NCBI GenBank assembly: GCA_002869615.1
Contig: PKUH01000108.1
Coordinates: 62,001-126,000 of the forward strand
Source of the DNA: Desulfuromonas sp.
Lineage (GTDB): Bacteria; Desulfobacterota; Desulfuromonadia; Desulfuromonadales; UBA2294
DNA length: 64,000 nt
Direction of reading: 5' to 3'
The notes beneath the pieces were generated by a model, which did no database searches, was not told the origin of the DNA, and worked only from the letters and a program-made list of their open reading frames with translations. Shown piece by piece: positions 26,114 through 35,047 of the stretch (its first letter is position 1; each line of letters starts with the position of its first letter). A program made the position numbers and the translations under genes.

Positions 26114-27019
26114 TTAATGATACACGCTGTATGGTTCGACCATTTCTCCGTGGGCATCACGGTAGAAAACTGTTGTTCCCTGGATAACCGACAGTGAACG
26201 GGCCGACCATTCGCGAACAACCATAATTTCATCATTCAGTGCCTTCTCGAGCACGGCGACCGAACGCTGAGTCCCGATCGGACCAAGTGCCATGGCGGCA
26301 TTCATGCGAACCTCCCAATCTTCGTCGTTCAACCCGTCTATCAACGCCTTTTCAGCCCGGGCATCGCGCAGCTTGCCGAGAGCGAGAATAGCATCCTTTC
26401 GGTTCGGACCCTCGACCTGATTGAGCAGGACATCGAGTGACCGTTTATCACCAATATCGCCAAGAGCCCGGATCGCCGCCCCAGCCGCCACATGGCCTGC
26501 CGCGGGAATAAAAGCGATCAGTGGCTCAACCGCAGACCGGTTGAACTTGATCAGGGCCCCGGTCGCATAATGGCGGACCACAGCTTCCGGATCTCCGAGG
26601 GCGTGCAGCAGGTGTTCGATGGCGTCCTCTTGCCGAATTTCACCAAGCGCCCAGGCCGCAACATATCGTCTTTTCAGCTCCTTATTGCGCAATACTGCGG
26701 AAATCGGTTGAACCGCTTTTTCAACGCGCAGTGTCCCAAGGGCCGCAATGATACGTTCACGCTGGGCCCGATTGTCGGTCTGTACCGAAGTCAGCAGAGC
26801 ATCAATCATCGGCTTTCCGATATCGACGATCATCGGATAAACCTTCTCTCCAAGGCGGTTTTTATCGACACCGAGCATTTCAACCAGCTGTCGAGAGGCT
26901 TCGGCATCTCCCATTCGGGCCTTTTCAACATACGCATCCAGATCGATTGGCCCCTGCTGCTGACAGGCGACCAGGATAAGCATCAAGAGAAAACAGATAA
27001 TTATCTGAAACAATCGCAT
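26114..27019 (-). CDS. HEAT-repeat lipoprotein
   Basis: A 301-residue lipoprotein (lipobox LVAC, Cys19) made of about seven HEAT/PBS-lyase-like repeats: ERIIAALGTLRVEKAVQPISAVL, RYVAAWALGEIRQEDAIEHLLHAL, AAIRALGDIGDKRSLDVLL, AILALGKLRDARAEKALI and MNAAMALGPIGTQRSVAVLEKAL. It is a periplasmic scaffold by architecture. The start codon overlaps the previous stop (TAATG). No catalytic motif. Similar HEAT proteins occur in cytochrome and metal-cofactor clusters. Confidence 0.82.
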   Translation of the reverse strand: MRLFQIIICFLLMLILVACQQQGPIDLDAYVEKARMGDAEASRQLVEMLGVDKNRLGEKVYPMIVDIGKPMIDALLTSVQTDNRAQRERIIAALGTLRVEKAVQPISAVLRNKELKRRYVAAWALGEIRQEDAIEHLLHALGDPEAVVRHYATGALIKFNRSAVEPLIAFIPAAGHVAAGAAIRALGDIGDKRSLDVLLNQVEGPNRKDAILALGKLRDARAEKALIDGLNDEDWEVRMNAAMALGPIGTQRSVAVLEKALNDEIMVVREWSARSLSVIQGTTVFYRDAHGEMVEPYSVYH

Positions 27020-27771
27020 TACCAGACCTTGGTTACCGTAATATTGACATCCTGCAGGATTTCGCCTTCCTTGACAATGACCGCTGAAGGTTCAATTGTC
27101 CCCTGATCGTAGCGGCCATAGAGATCACCCAGTTTCGGTGGCCCCCCGAATTTGTCGCGAGCCGCTAGATAGTAGGTCCCGCCTTTCGGCAGGTAAATAA
27201 GATACTTGCCGTCGGGTGTTGTCTTTTCGGACACGTATTTCGGACGCTCGGACATCTGGACATGGTCATAGACATGAACCCGGGTCCCCTCAAGCGGGTT
27301 GCCGTCGCTATCAAAAATCGTTCCGGAGATACCGGTCTTGCCCGCCTCCAGCTGTTCACTCAATCGCCGCGAATCTCCGACCTTGACCGGTGCGACAATC
27401 GTCAGGGACGACAGGTTATCCTCGACCTTCAGATTGATAAATTCACTCCGGTTATCACCTGACACAACCGGTCCGTTCGCCTGGCCCTCCTGCCGTTTCC
27501 TGGCAACAACGACATACTCACCGGGAGGCAGCGACAGATCGAAGTGGCCGTCCGGACCGGTTGCCGGTGACACGGCAAAAGCAGGACCGTACAGATCCAT
27601 CCCTTTTTCATAAATGTACAGATAAGTTCCTTCGAGCGGAGCCAAGATCTGCCCCTGAACCTTTTTCAATCCGGTGTTGTCAGTGACGCCTGAACTGCCG
27701 GAATCGCTACAAGAGACAAGGGTAATAGCAACAAGAATTAATACCGGAACAAACAGCCTGTTCATTTTCAT
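27019..27771 (-). CDS. Carboxypeptidase regulatory-like lipoprotein
   Basis: A 250-residue lipoprotein (LVSC, Cys21) with two beta-sandwich segments of the carboxypeptidase regulatory-like type: VQGQILAPLEGTYLYIYEKG and ISGTIFDSDGNPLEGTRVHVYDH, each followed by PDGxF/Y-L-LPxGxY-hVxAR turns. These domains usually mediate binding or structural roles at the cell surface. Two in-frame ATGs (27771 and 27765) are possible; the first overlaps the stop of the upstream gene (ATGA). Function in the system is unknown. Confidence 0.8.
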   Translation of the reverse strand: MKMNRLFVPVLILVAITLVSCSDSGSSGVTDNTGLKKVQGQILAPLEGTYLYIYEKGMDLYGPAFAVSPATGPDGHFDLSLPPGEYVVVARKRQEGQANGPVVSGDNRSEFINLKVEDNLSSLTIVAPVKVGDSRRLSEQLEAGKTGISGTIFDSDGNPLEGTRVHVYDHVQMSERPKYVSEKTTPDGKYLIYLPKGGTYYLAARDKFGGPPKLGDLYGRYDQGTIEPSAVIVKEGEILQDVNITVTKVW

Positions 27772-28853
27772 TTAACATCCCCCCTGGGAAGTTGTGTTTT
27801 TGCCATCAGTACAAGTTTTTCTTCGGTTGAAGAAGCATAATGCTGATCAAGTGTATTATCCATAATCGACAACCCGTAGGAGACACCTTGCTCATCTCCG
27901 GGGACAAATACAACATCACGCCGGTCGCCGGTATCGAGAGCCCGTCTCAGCACGACAGTCCAGCCGCCGTCACGATATTCTGATGTTGCCCGGATATCGG
28001 CGCGACCGGCAACCGGAGGATCAACGAGATATCCCGGAGCAACCGATCCGGAAAGGCGGAAAGCGGATGCAATCGGCTGCTCATCATAATCGTAAAGAGG
28101 TGCATCTCCTTGGACAAAAGGTTCCCTGCCTGATTGCGCATACACCGAGTTCGGATGGAATATATCACCCGGAACATCCGGCTCCATTGATTTCATGGTG
28201 AGATAGCGATCATCGACAAAACCGGCCCGGCCAGTCCGGTCTGCTTTCCAGTTCCAGAGATCAACAAGACTGTTCTCACGGGCCAGCCGCATCCGATTGC
28301 GGGCGTGGAAATTGGCACCGGAGACGCCAAAATCCTCAATATGGCAGGCGTAGGAGCAGGAAAACTGCGGGAACGAACCCTGGGCATCCCACATCATCCC
28401 AAAACCATCCTCAAATCCAGGTCGGGCTGACCAGTCTTTACCATCGTACTGCCACTGGCGTAGATGATCATCACGTGTCGGATCACTCCACGACAATCGA
28501 ATATAAAGATCTCGAGCGGTATAAAAAGCCCGCAAGTCAACGACAACCGGATCGGGGAGCGCTGCCCCGTGATGACAGGATGCGGTCGAGGTGTGAACCG
28601 TATCTTCATCAATAGCGCCAAGCCGCGACGGCATATTGCGAAAACCGCCGCGTACCGCAACCTGGCGCGGCAACGCTGTCATCCAGTCATTTTCGGTCGG
28701 CGCATGGTCAAGTTGCAGAGCGTATAGCCGATCAACCGGCACTTCACGGCAACCGGTCGAACCGATCAGCAGAAAACCGACGCCGGCCAAAAGAGCAAGG
28801 AACAAACCCGACAGAATCTTTCGACCTGTATCATTTCTACGCAAAAGTCTCAT
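27768..28853 (-). CDS. Ethylbenzene-dehydrogenase-like heme-binding lipoprotein
   Basis: A 361-residue exported protein (lipobox STGC, Cys35) resembling the gamma-subunit/EB_dh heme-binding fold: DLYIRLSWSDPTRDDHL, DGFGMMWD, and GGWTVVLRRALDTGD. It also has ASCHHG and CSYACHIEDFG, a CX3CH arrangement that could attach heme c in a non-standard way. It is the first gene of the operon. The sigma-54 promoter predicts a 5' leader of only about 8 bases before the ATG at 28853 and I see no Shine-Dalgarno site, so the true start may be a few codons later or translation may be leaderless-like. Confidence 0.8.
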   Translation of the reverse strand: MRLLRRNDTGRKILSGLFLALLAGVGFLLIGSTGCREVPVDRLYALQLDHAPTENDWMTALPRQVAVRGGFRNMPSRLGAIDEDTVHTSTASCHHGAALPDPVVVDLRAFYTARDLYIRLSWSDPTRDDHLRQWQYDGKDWSARPGFEDGFGMMWDAQGSFPQFSCSYACHIEDFGVSGANFHARNRMRLARENSLVDLWNWKADRTGRAGFVDDRYLTMKSMEPDVPGDIFHPNSVYAQSGREPFVQGDAPLYDYDEQPIASAFRLSGSVAPGYLVDPPVAGRADIRATSEYRDGGWTVVLRRALDTGDRRDVVFVPGDEQGVSYGLSIMDNTLDQHYASSTEEKLVLMAKTQLPRGDVK

Positions 28854-28871
28854 ATCAAGACAAGATCAAAG

Positions 28872-28887
28872 AGCAAATTGCGTACCA
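28872..28887 (-). promoter_or_regulatory. Sigma-54 promoter of the GeoRSP operon
   Basis: Minus-strand TGGTACGCAATTTGCT matches the sigma-54 consensus TGGYACR-N4-TTGCW, with GG and GC exactly ten bases apart. The gene directly upstream encodes an NtrC-type activator. Transcription should begin near 28861. Confidence 0.82.
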
Positions 28888-28894
28888 GTGTCAA

Positions 28895-28929
28895 AAATAA
28901 AAAAAACCGCAAAATACGACACTTGCGGT
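28895..28929 (-). terminator. Intrinsic terminator of the sigma-54 regulator gene
   Basis: Minus-strand ACCGCAA...TTGCGGT hairpin followed by eight T. It separates the regulator transcript from the sigma-54 promoter just downstream. Confidence 0.82.
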
Positions 28930-28970
28930 GACCTGCATGTAAATTTAGACAAGTTTTTGTCAATCCGGTC

Positions 28971-30332
28971 TTAAACGAGACCGTATTTTTCCATTTTATA
29001 CCGTAGAGTAGTCCGCTTGATACCGAGAGCATCTGCGGCCCTCGTCTGCGAATTTTCATGACGCCTTAACGTCTGCAGAATGAGCTGCCGCTCAAGATCC
29101 TCAAGCAGTTCGGTCAGGTTTCCATCACGATCAGGAATATCGACACAAATCTTTTCATCCCCCTGCAGGGATTGCGGAAAGTCGTGTGGCGTCAGGGTTT
29201 CCCCTTTTGCCAGAACAACCGCCCGTTCAATCACGTTCTGCAGCTCGCGGACGTTTCCCGGCCAGTCATAGGCGAGCAGACAACTGATGGCCCGGGGCGA
29301 AAGATCATTGATCTTTTTTCCGGTATCAGCCGAGTAGACATCAAGAAAATGCCGGGCCAGACCTTCGATATCCTCACGCCGATTGCGTAGCGGCGGCATG
29401 TGAATATTAACAACATTCAGCCGGTAGTAGAGGTCGTCCCGGAAATTCCCTTCCTTGACTTCCCGCTCGAGATCCTTGTTGGTTGCGGCGACAATCCGGA
29501 CATCACAACGAATTGTTCGGGAACCGCCGACCCGCTCAAATTCCTGTTCCTGAATCACCCTGAGCAGCTTGACCTGGGACGATGGAGTCATCTCGCCGAC
29601 CTCATCGATAAACAGGGTGCCGCCATCCGCCAGTTCAAAGCGACCCTTTTTCGCATTCATCGCACCGGTAAAAGCCCCTTTTTCATGACCGAACAGTTCA
29701 CTTTCGATCAGATTCTCGGGCAGGGCTGCGCAATTCAGTACGATAAACGGATTGTCCTTGCGCGCCGAATTATAATGAACGGAACGGGCAATCAGTTCCT
29801 TGCCGGTACCACTTTCGCCGGTAATCATCACATTGGCATTCGAAACAGCGACCGAAGATGCCATATCGAAAACAGCCTGCATCCGTTCCGACTGACCAAC
29901 GATCCCGGAAAACCTGTACCGACCTTCAAGCTCCTGGTGCAGGTATCGATTCTCGGCAAGCAGCCGCTCTCTTTCGAATGCCTTGGCAACGGTCAGTCGA
30001 ATCTCGTCGTTCTCGAACGGTTTGGTGATATAATCGTAGGCACCGGCGCGCAAGGCCTGAACCGCGCTCTCAACAGTTCCGTAGGCAGTGATCACAATGA
30101 TCGGCAGATCCGGATTGAACTCCTTGAGTGCCTGCAACAGCTGGAGGCCGTCCATTTCCGGCATTTTAATGTCGGTAATAACCAGGTCGAACTGCTCGGA
30201 CTCGGCAAAGCGCAAAGCCTCGACTCCGCTGGCGGCCGCTACCGGATCATAACCGTACTTGGTCAACACCCGGCCCAGGAGCTTACGCATCCCGGCCTCA
30301 TCATCGACTATAAGAATTTTCTCGCCGGCCAT
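28971..30332 (-). CDS. Sigma-54-dependent response regulator (NtrC family)
   Basis: A 453-residue three-domain activator. The receiver domain (1-120) has DDE at the start, phospho-acceptor Asp in [14 protein letters not shown], and the TAYGT and KPF signatures. The AAA+ domain (about 140-380) has [16 protein letters not shown] (Walker A), [15 protein letters not shown] (the sigma-54-contacting GAFTGA loop) and [12 protein letters not shown]. The C-terminal Fis-type helix-turn-helix is [25 protein letters not shown]. No cognate histidine kinase is adjacent. Its position next to a strong sigma-54 promoter suggests it controls the peptide operon. It lies 3 bases after the diguanylate cyclase gene. 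Confidence 0.95.
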   Translation of the reverse strand: MAGEKILIVDDEAGMRKLLGRVLTKYGYDPVAAASGVEALRFAESEQFDLVITDIKMPEMDGLQLLQALKEFNPDLPIIVITAYGTVESAVQALRAGAYDYITKPFENDEIRLTVAKAFERERLLAENRYLHQELEGRYRFSGIVGQSERMQAVFDMASSVAVSNANVMITGESGTGKELIARSVHYNSARKDNPFIVLNCAALPENLIESELFGHEKGAFTGAMNAKKGRFELADGGTLFIDEVGEMTPSSQVKLLRVIQEQEFERVGGSRTIRCDVRIVAATNKDLEREVKEGNFRDDLYYRLNVVNIHMPPLRNRREDIEGLARHFLDVYSADTGKKINDLSPRAISCLLAYDWPGNVRELQNVIERAVVLAKGETLTPHDFPQSLQGDEKICVDIPDRDGNLTELLEDLERQLILQTLRRHENSQTRAADALGIKRTTLRYKMEKYGLV

Positions 30333-30335
30333 AAT

Positions 30336-31394
30336 TCAGCAGCCCTGAACGTAGCATACGCGATTTTTACCCAACGCTTTGGCCTTGTACAACATATCAT
30401 CAACGACTTTGAGAAGATCCGTTTCGTTTTCGCCATCGCGAGGAAAGGAGGCGGCACCGGCACTGATGGTGATTCCATGGTCACAAATAGCGCTGAGCGC
30501 ACGCTGTGAATCTGAATTAACCGCATCAAGAATCCGTCTGGCGGCTTTCAAAGTCTGGGTAATCCCGACTTCAGGAAGTAAAACGATAAATTCTTCACCA
30601 CCATAGCGAAATGAGATATCACTATCGCGCAATGTTTCTTTAAGAATCTTACTGATGACCGTCAACACCTGGTCGCCGTTCGGATGGCCATAAGTGTCGT
30701 TAAAATGTTTGAAGTTGTCGATATCGAACATGACGACTCCAAGTTTTTTATTATAACGGCGGGCTCTCGCTATCTCCTCCTTGAACAGAATTTTGAACTG
30801 GCGATGATTGTACAGGCCGGTCAAGCCATCGGTACAGGCGAGTTCCTGGGTCTGTTCGTGCAGGCGCGCATTATCGATGCTCATAGAAGCAAAAGAACCG
30901 AGGATATTGAGTATTCTGAGACGGCTTTCGGGGTATTCACGCGGCACAAAATCATCAACATACAGTACGCCGACAATTTTATCCTGGATCTTCAGGGGAA
31001 CGGCAATCAGTGACCGGATTCCCTCATTTAAAGCCAGTGGATTGTTGAAAAAATCAGCTTCATTCGTATCCTCTATAACAAAAAGTTCTCCCCGCTCAAG
31101 GATTTCATGGGTCAGGCCGCCCGCCTTGACCAGCCAGCGTTGCTTGTTGGTAAACGCCTCACTCAAGCCGGCATGGGCATGTAATTCGAGCCGGGATGTC
31201 TCTTCATCAAAGAGCGCTATACTGCCGGCCGGAATCTCCATAATCGCCATGGCACTGATCAGGATATTCTGCAGGACCTCATCGAGATCGAGTGACGAGA
31301 CGACAACCTGGGCAACCGTCAGAATATCCTTCAGTTCCCTGAGTTCTTCGACTATTTCCGTGTTTTCAAATTGATTTGACTGATTCTCAGCCAT
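30336..31394 (-). CDS. GAF-GGDEF diguanylate cyclase
   Basis: A 352-residue cytoplasmic signalling protein. Residues about 20-175 form a GAF sensor domain (IPAGSIALFDEETSRLELHA, RSLIAVPLKIQDKIVGVLYVDDF). Residues about 190-350 form an active-looking GGDEF domain with RYGGEEFIVLLPE and an upstream RDSD that fits the inhibitory I-site. It should make c-di-GMP in response to an unknown ligand or redox cue. ATG 31394 (AGGTGAATCAG upstream) is preferred over a GTG at 31403. It is co-transcribed with the sigma-54 regulator. An MshEN c-di-GMP-binding protein is encoded at 56 kb. Confidence 0.92.
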   Translation of the reverse strand: MAENQSNQFENTEIVEELRELKDILTVAQVVVSSLDLDEVLQNILISAMAIMEIPAGSIALFDEETSRLELHAHAGLSEAFTNKQRWLVKAGGLTHEILERGELFVIEDTNEADFFNNPLALNEGIRSLIAVPLKIQDKIVGVLYVDDFVPREYPESRLRILNILGSFASMSIDNARLHEQTQELACTDGLTGLYNHRQFKILFKEEIARARRYNKKLGVVMFDIDNFKHFNDTYGHPNGDQVLTVISKILKETLRDSDISFRYGGEEFIVLLPEVGITQTLKAARRILDAVNSDSQRALSAICDHGITISAGAASFPRDGENETDLLKVVDDMLYKAKALGKNRVCYVQGC

Positions 31395-31580
31395 CTGATT
31401 CACCTGTCTGCCTACAGATTATACGAGGATCAATTTATTTAGCATTTCTGAGACCTTCTGTAAACTTGTTTCCCCATCTATTTTCAGGAGTTGTATATAC
31501 ACATTTCAAGATGTTCAATCCTGCCCGTACCCATAAGCATCCGAAAATACACAGCAATAAAATTACCCTGAGAGAAATGC

Positions 31581-31637
31581 TTGACACATACGATATGTTG
31601 TGGTTTATTTTTCTCTCACGCACAATATAGAGTACAC
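31581..31637 (+). promoter_or_regulatory. nrdJ promoter with two candidate NrdR boxes
   Basis: TTGACA (31581-31586), 17-base spacer, TTTATT (31604-31609). Imperfect matches to the NrdR consensus ACACWATATATWGTGT lie at 31586-31601, inside the spacer, and at 31620-31635 (GCACAATATAGAGTAC, the better match). Their centres are about 34 bases apart, slightly more than the usual three helical turns. The rest of 31404-31723 shows no gene, and I saw no cobalamin riboswitch. Confidence 0.45.
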
Positions 31638-31723
31638 CACGCAAATAGATCATCAACACTCGGAACTGCGTATGTGACTCATCCTATTCATGACCAATTA
31701 AATCATCTATCAGAGGCATCGAC

Positions 31724-33967
31724 ATGGCGACAAGTGCAGCGAAGAAGAAGGAAATCCAAACCAAATCAACCCTCCCACTATCAGAGAATGCCCTGACAGT
31801 GCTTGAAAGGCGTTACCTTAAACGTAACAACGAGGGCAAGGTACTCGAAACGGCCGAAGATATGTTCAAAAGGGTGGCAGATACCATCGCATCGGCCGAA
31901 GACAAACTCGGTACCGGCGTTGACAGCAAAGCACTGTCTGACGATTTCTACCGGATGATGACCGAACTCGACTTCATGCCGAACTCCCCCACCCTGATGA
32001 ACGCCGGACGGGAACTCGGACAGCTTTCGGCCTGCTTTGTCCTGCCGGTCGGCGACTCAATGGAAGAGATCTTCGAGTCAATTAAAAATACCGCCCTTAT
32101 TCACAAAAGTGGCGGCGGTACCGGCTTCTCCTTCTCACGAATCCGCCCGGCCAACGATGTCGTCCTCTCCACCAAGGGCGTATCATCCGGTCCCCTCTCC
32201 TTCATGTCGGTCTTCGATGCCGCGACCGAGACGATCAAGCAGGGCGGTACCCGGCGCGGTGCCAACATGGGCATTTTGCGGGTCGATCATCCCGACATTA
32301 TGGACTTCATTATGTGCAAACAGGACCAGACGGTTCTGACCAACTTCAATATTTCGGTCGGGCTGACCGAGACGTTCATGGAAGCGGTAGAGAAGGACGA
32401 GGAGTACGACATTCTCAATCCACGCGACGGCAAAGTCCAGGGACAATTACCGGCCCGCAAGGTTTTCAACCACGTCGTTGAAATGGCCTGGACCAACGGT
32501 GAGCCGGGCATTATCTTCCTCGACCGCCTTAATCGCGACAACCCGACCCCGGAGGTCGGCGAGATTGAATCGACCAACCCCTGTGGCGAGCAGCCACTGC
32601 TGCCTTATGAATCCTGCAATCTCGGCTCAATCAACCTGGTTAATTTCGTCGATGGCAACAAGGTCGACTGGGACCAACTGCGTGATGTGATCCGCAACGC
32701 GACCCGCTTCCTCGACAATGTCATTGAAGTGAACAACTATCCAATCCCGGAAATAGATGAAATGACCCGTGCCAACCGCAAAATTGGTCTCGGCGTTATG
32801 GGCTGGGCCGACATGTTGATTCTACTCGGCATTCCATACAATTCCGAACGGGCCTGCGAACTCGGTGAGAAGATTATGCAATTTATCACCGACGAATCAC
32901 GCCAGATGTCGATAGAACTGGCCGAGGAGAGGGGTGCATTCCCCAATTTCAAAGGTTCTATTTTCGACAAGCCGAACGCCAAACCGGTCCGCAACGCAAC
33001 CTGTTCGACCATCGCTCCGACCGGCACCATATCAATCATTGCCAATACTTCGAGTGGCGTTGAACCCCTCTTTGCCGTCTCGTACGTTCGCCAGGTTATG
33101 GATAATGACGTCCTCGTCGAAGTCCACCCGCTCTTTGAACAGATTGCCAAAGAAATGGGCTTCTACTCGGATGAATTGATGAAAAAGATCGCCGAACACG
33201 GCACCATTCAGGATATGGATGAAATCCCGGAAGAAATTCGATCGGTTTTTTTGACTTCGCACGATATCACCCCGGAAGATCATGTCCGGATGCAGGCTGC
33301 CTTTCAGAAATACACCGACAATGCCGTCTCCAAAACCGTCAATTTCTGCCACGACGCAAGTCGTGACGATGTTGAAACGGTTTACCGTCTCGCCTACAAA
33401 CTTGGCTGCAAGGGCGTCACCATCTATCGGGATGGTTCCCGCGACATGCAGGTCCTCTCGGTCAAGAAAGAAGAACAGCCGGAAAAGGTTGTGCCGATGG
33501 AATCGGGCAAGTCGGGCCGTAAACGTGAACGGCCACGGGCGCTGCGTGGCTCGACGTACCAGATGGAAACCGGATGCGGACCACTCTATGTCACCATCAA
33601 CGAGGACAACCATGGCGCCTTTGAACTCTTCACGACCATGGGCAAGGCTGGTGGCTGTGCCGCGTCCCAATGCGAAGCGATCGGTCGTCTCGTCTCCCTC
33701 GCCTGGCGTTCCGGCGTACAGGCACGGCAGGCGGTCAAGCAACTGATCGGCATCACCTGTCACAAACCGGCCGGTTTCGGCGAGAACCGGATTACCTCCT
33801 GTTCTGATGCCGTGGCCAAGGCAATCCAGCAACATATGCTTGCCCAGGGTGAAGATGTGAATGCCCACGTTGAAACCGGCGGTGCCTGCCCCGATTGCGG
33901 TGGTCCGGTTGAGCATGAGGGTGGTTGCTGTGTCTGTCGAGCCTGCGGCTTCTCCGAGTGCGCCTGA
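31724..33967 (+). CDS. nrdJ: Adenosylcobalamin-dependent class II ribonucleotide reductase
   Basis: A 747-residue class II reductase that makes deoxyribonucleotides with vitamin B12 and without oxygen. Seen: SACFVLPVGDS early, HKSGGGTGFSFSRIRP, the catalytic loop STNPCGEQPLLPYESCNLGSINL, and NATCSTIAPTGTISIIANTSSG. The last 30 residues have CPDCGGPVEHEGGCCVCRACGFSEC, a zinc-ribbon/redox tail. No nrdB-like or nrdD gene is near, in line with B12-dependent synthesis. ATG at 31724 lies 9 bases after GAGG. An antisense open frame across the 3' half is a codon-bias shadow. Confidence 0.96.
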   Translation: MATSAAKKKEIQTKSTLPLSENALTVLERRYLKRNNEGKVLETAEDMFKRVADTIASAEDKLGTGVDSKALSDDFYRMMTELDFMPNSPTLMNAGRELGQLSACFVLPVGDSMEEIFESIKNTALIHKSGGGTGFSFSRIRPANDVVLSTKGVSSGPLSFMSVFDAATETIKQGGTRRGANMGILRVDHPDIMDFIMCKQDQTVLTNFNISVGLTETFMEAVEKDEEYDILNPRDGKVQGQLPARKVFNHVVEMAWTNGEPGIIFLDRLNRDNPTPEVGEIESTNPCGEQPLLPYESCNLGSINLVNFVDGNKVDWDQLRDVIRNATRFLDNVIEVNNYPIPEIDEMTRANRKIGLGVMGWADMLILLGIPYNSERACELGEKIMQFITDESRQMSIELAEERGAFPNFKGSIFDKPNAKPVRNATCSTIAPTGTISIIANTSSGVEPLFAVSYVRQVMDNDVLVEVHPLFEQIAKEMGFYSDELMKKIAEHGTIQDMDEIPEEIRSVFLTSHDITPEDHVRMQAAFQKYTDNAVSKTVNFCHDASRDDVETVYRLAYKLGCKGVTIYRDGSRDMQVLSVKKEEQPEKVVPMESGKSGRKRERPRALRGSTYQMETGCGPLYVTINEDNHGAFELFTTMGKAGGCAASQCEAIGRLVSLAWRSGVQARQAVKQLIGITCHKPAGFGENRITSCSDAVAKAIQQHMLAQGEDVNAHVETGGACPDCGGPVEHEGGCCVCRACGFSECA

Positions 33968-33987
33968 TTGCTCACCGCTTCTTGCCA

Positions 33988-34028
33988 CGAAAACAGGGAC
34001 ATGCTGATATCAGTTGTCCCTGTTTTCG
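33988..34028 (+). terminator. Intrinsic terminator after nrdJ
   Basis: CGAAAACAGGGACA pairs perfectly over 14 bases with TGTCCCTGTTTTCG, loop about 13 bases, followed by TTTG only. Likely the nrdJ terminator, possibly leaky to the next gene. Confidence 0.7.
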
Positions 34029-34046
34029 TTTGAAAGGATCTGGTCA

Positions 34047-34394
34047 ATGACCCTTTTGCTGCCGATTGTTGTGCTTGTACCGATCATTTTCAATCTACCA
34101 GGCTGGCTGATTGCCCGCAAACGCTACGAAGCGACACCCTGGTCACTGAGCTATGCGGTACCGGCTTTGATCATCTGGGTAATACTGGCAATGAGCGGTA
34201 TCGGGCCGCAAAGTCTCGGAAATATCGTTGAACTCCTTTATCTCTCTTTTGGTGCTGTTCCGATTTACTATCTCAAAGTTCTTTTCGTTGACAAGATCAG
34301 ACCGAACACCGGCAAGAACACCATCATCGCAACAATCATTCTGTGCATTGCAGCAGTTCTTTTACGATTGATCATGCCGGTTTTACCAGAATAA
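34047..34394 (+). CDS. Small polytopic membrane protein, unknown
   Basis: A 115-residue protein with four hydrophobic segments (LLLPIVVLVPIIFNLPGWLIA, LSYAVPALIIWVILAMSG, GNIVELLYLSFGAVPIYYLKVLF, NTIIATIILCIAAVLLRLI). No family is recognised. ATG at 34047 has AAAGGATCTGGTCA upstream; a longer frame from 34014 would start inside the nrdJ terminator and is rejected. Confidence 0.65.
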   Translation: MTLLLPIVVLVPIIFNLPGWLIARKRYEATPWSLSYAVPALIIWVILAMSGIGPQSLGNIVELLYLSFGAVPIYYLKVLFVDKIRPNTGKNTIIATIILCIAAVLLRLIMPVLPE

Positions 34395-35047
34395 CGAATC
34401 CGGGAGAGTACACTGCCGGCTCTGCTGGCTATCCATTCTGGAAACGCTGGCATCGATATTATTTCACATGATTTTGCCACCGGCATCTCTTTTACAACCT
34501 ACGGACGCCCCCCAGTCTCTCTCACTGATTTTTTGTCTTCTATTTCATTTATTGTATAATTCTTATGTAAATCAGGTGTTGATCTATGATTCTTTGCTCC
34601 CGATACCGTGAGTCAATATCCGGTATCAAGTCTGAAAAGTTCTTTTTAACAATACACTGAACCTCCTGCCTAACATTTCTGCAATCATAACCTGCCCCAA
34701 ATTAAGTTGCATTGCGTTGCACCCTCAGATCTCGCAACACTAAATGCAACATCGACCCGACATTCAGTAAACATCTACCCGGCAAACCAACTGTTTTTAT
34801 TGAACTATTACGATTTAAGTCGTTTTATAAAAAATAAATAATTAGTTTTATAAAATTAATTCAAGCTAATCGATGTTACATTTGCAACATTGAATTACTG
34901 ATTTGAATTTATGAAATTGCAGATATTTTTCTTGATTAAGCAACTGTAATTGTTGCATTTTCAGGAAATTGGTGAAATTTAATAAAGTTGGCATGAAGAT
35001 TGGATTAAAAAAGACTAAACAAACAAAAACATGAAAGGGGACCAATC
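34395..35047 (+). promoter_or_regulatory. AT-rich control region before the three mini-proteins, with repeated TTGCATT dyads and a sigma-54-like site
   Basis: No gene is visible in 650 bases. GTTGCATT or its complement AATGCAAC recurs at 34706-34713, 34743-34750 and 34952-34959, with ATGTTACATTTGCAACAT (34873-34890) forming a dyad. TTGGCATGAAGATTGGA (34988-35004) has GG-N10-GG, one base off the sigma-54 GG-N10-GC rule. Activator binding upstream of a sigma-54 promoter is a possible reading, unproven. Confidence 0.35.

Noticed and set aside
29400-30509. Long open frame (369 codons) antisense to the sigma-54 regulator
   Set aside because: It mirrors a well-conserved NtrC-type gene in a codon-biased genome; the translation shows no domain and has no ribosome site.
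31404-31723. Cobalamin riboswitch before the B12-dependent nrdJ
   Set aside because: No B12-box-like core or typical length was seen; the gap holds a promoter and dyads only.
33032-33988. Antisense open frame (318 codons) over the 3' half of nrdJ
   Set aside because: Shadow of nrdJ codon usage; no recognisable domain and it crosses the whole conserved gene.
34395-35047. CRISPR array or phage attachment site in the AT-rich gap
   Set aside because: The short repeats are irregular in spacing and only 8-10 bases long, with no spacers, tRNA or integrase nearby.
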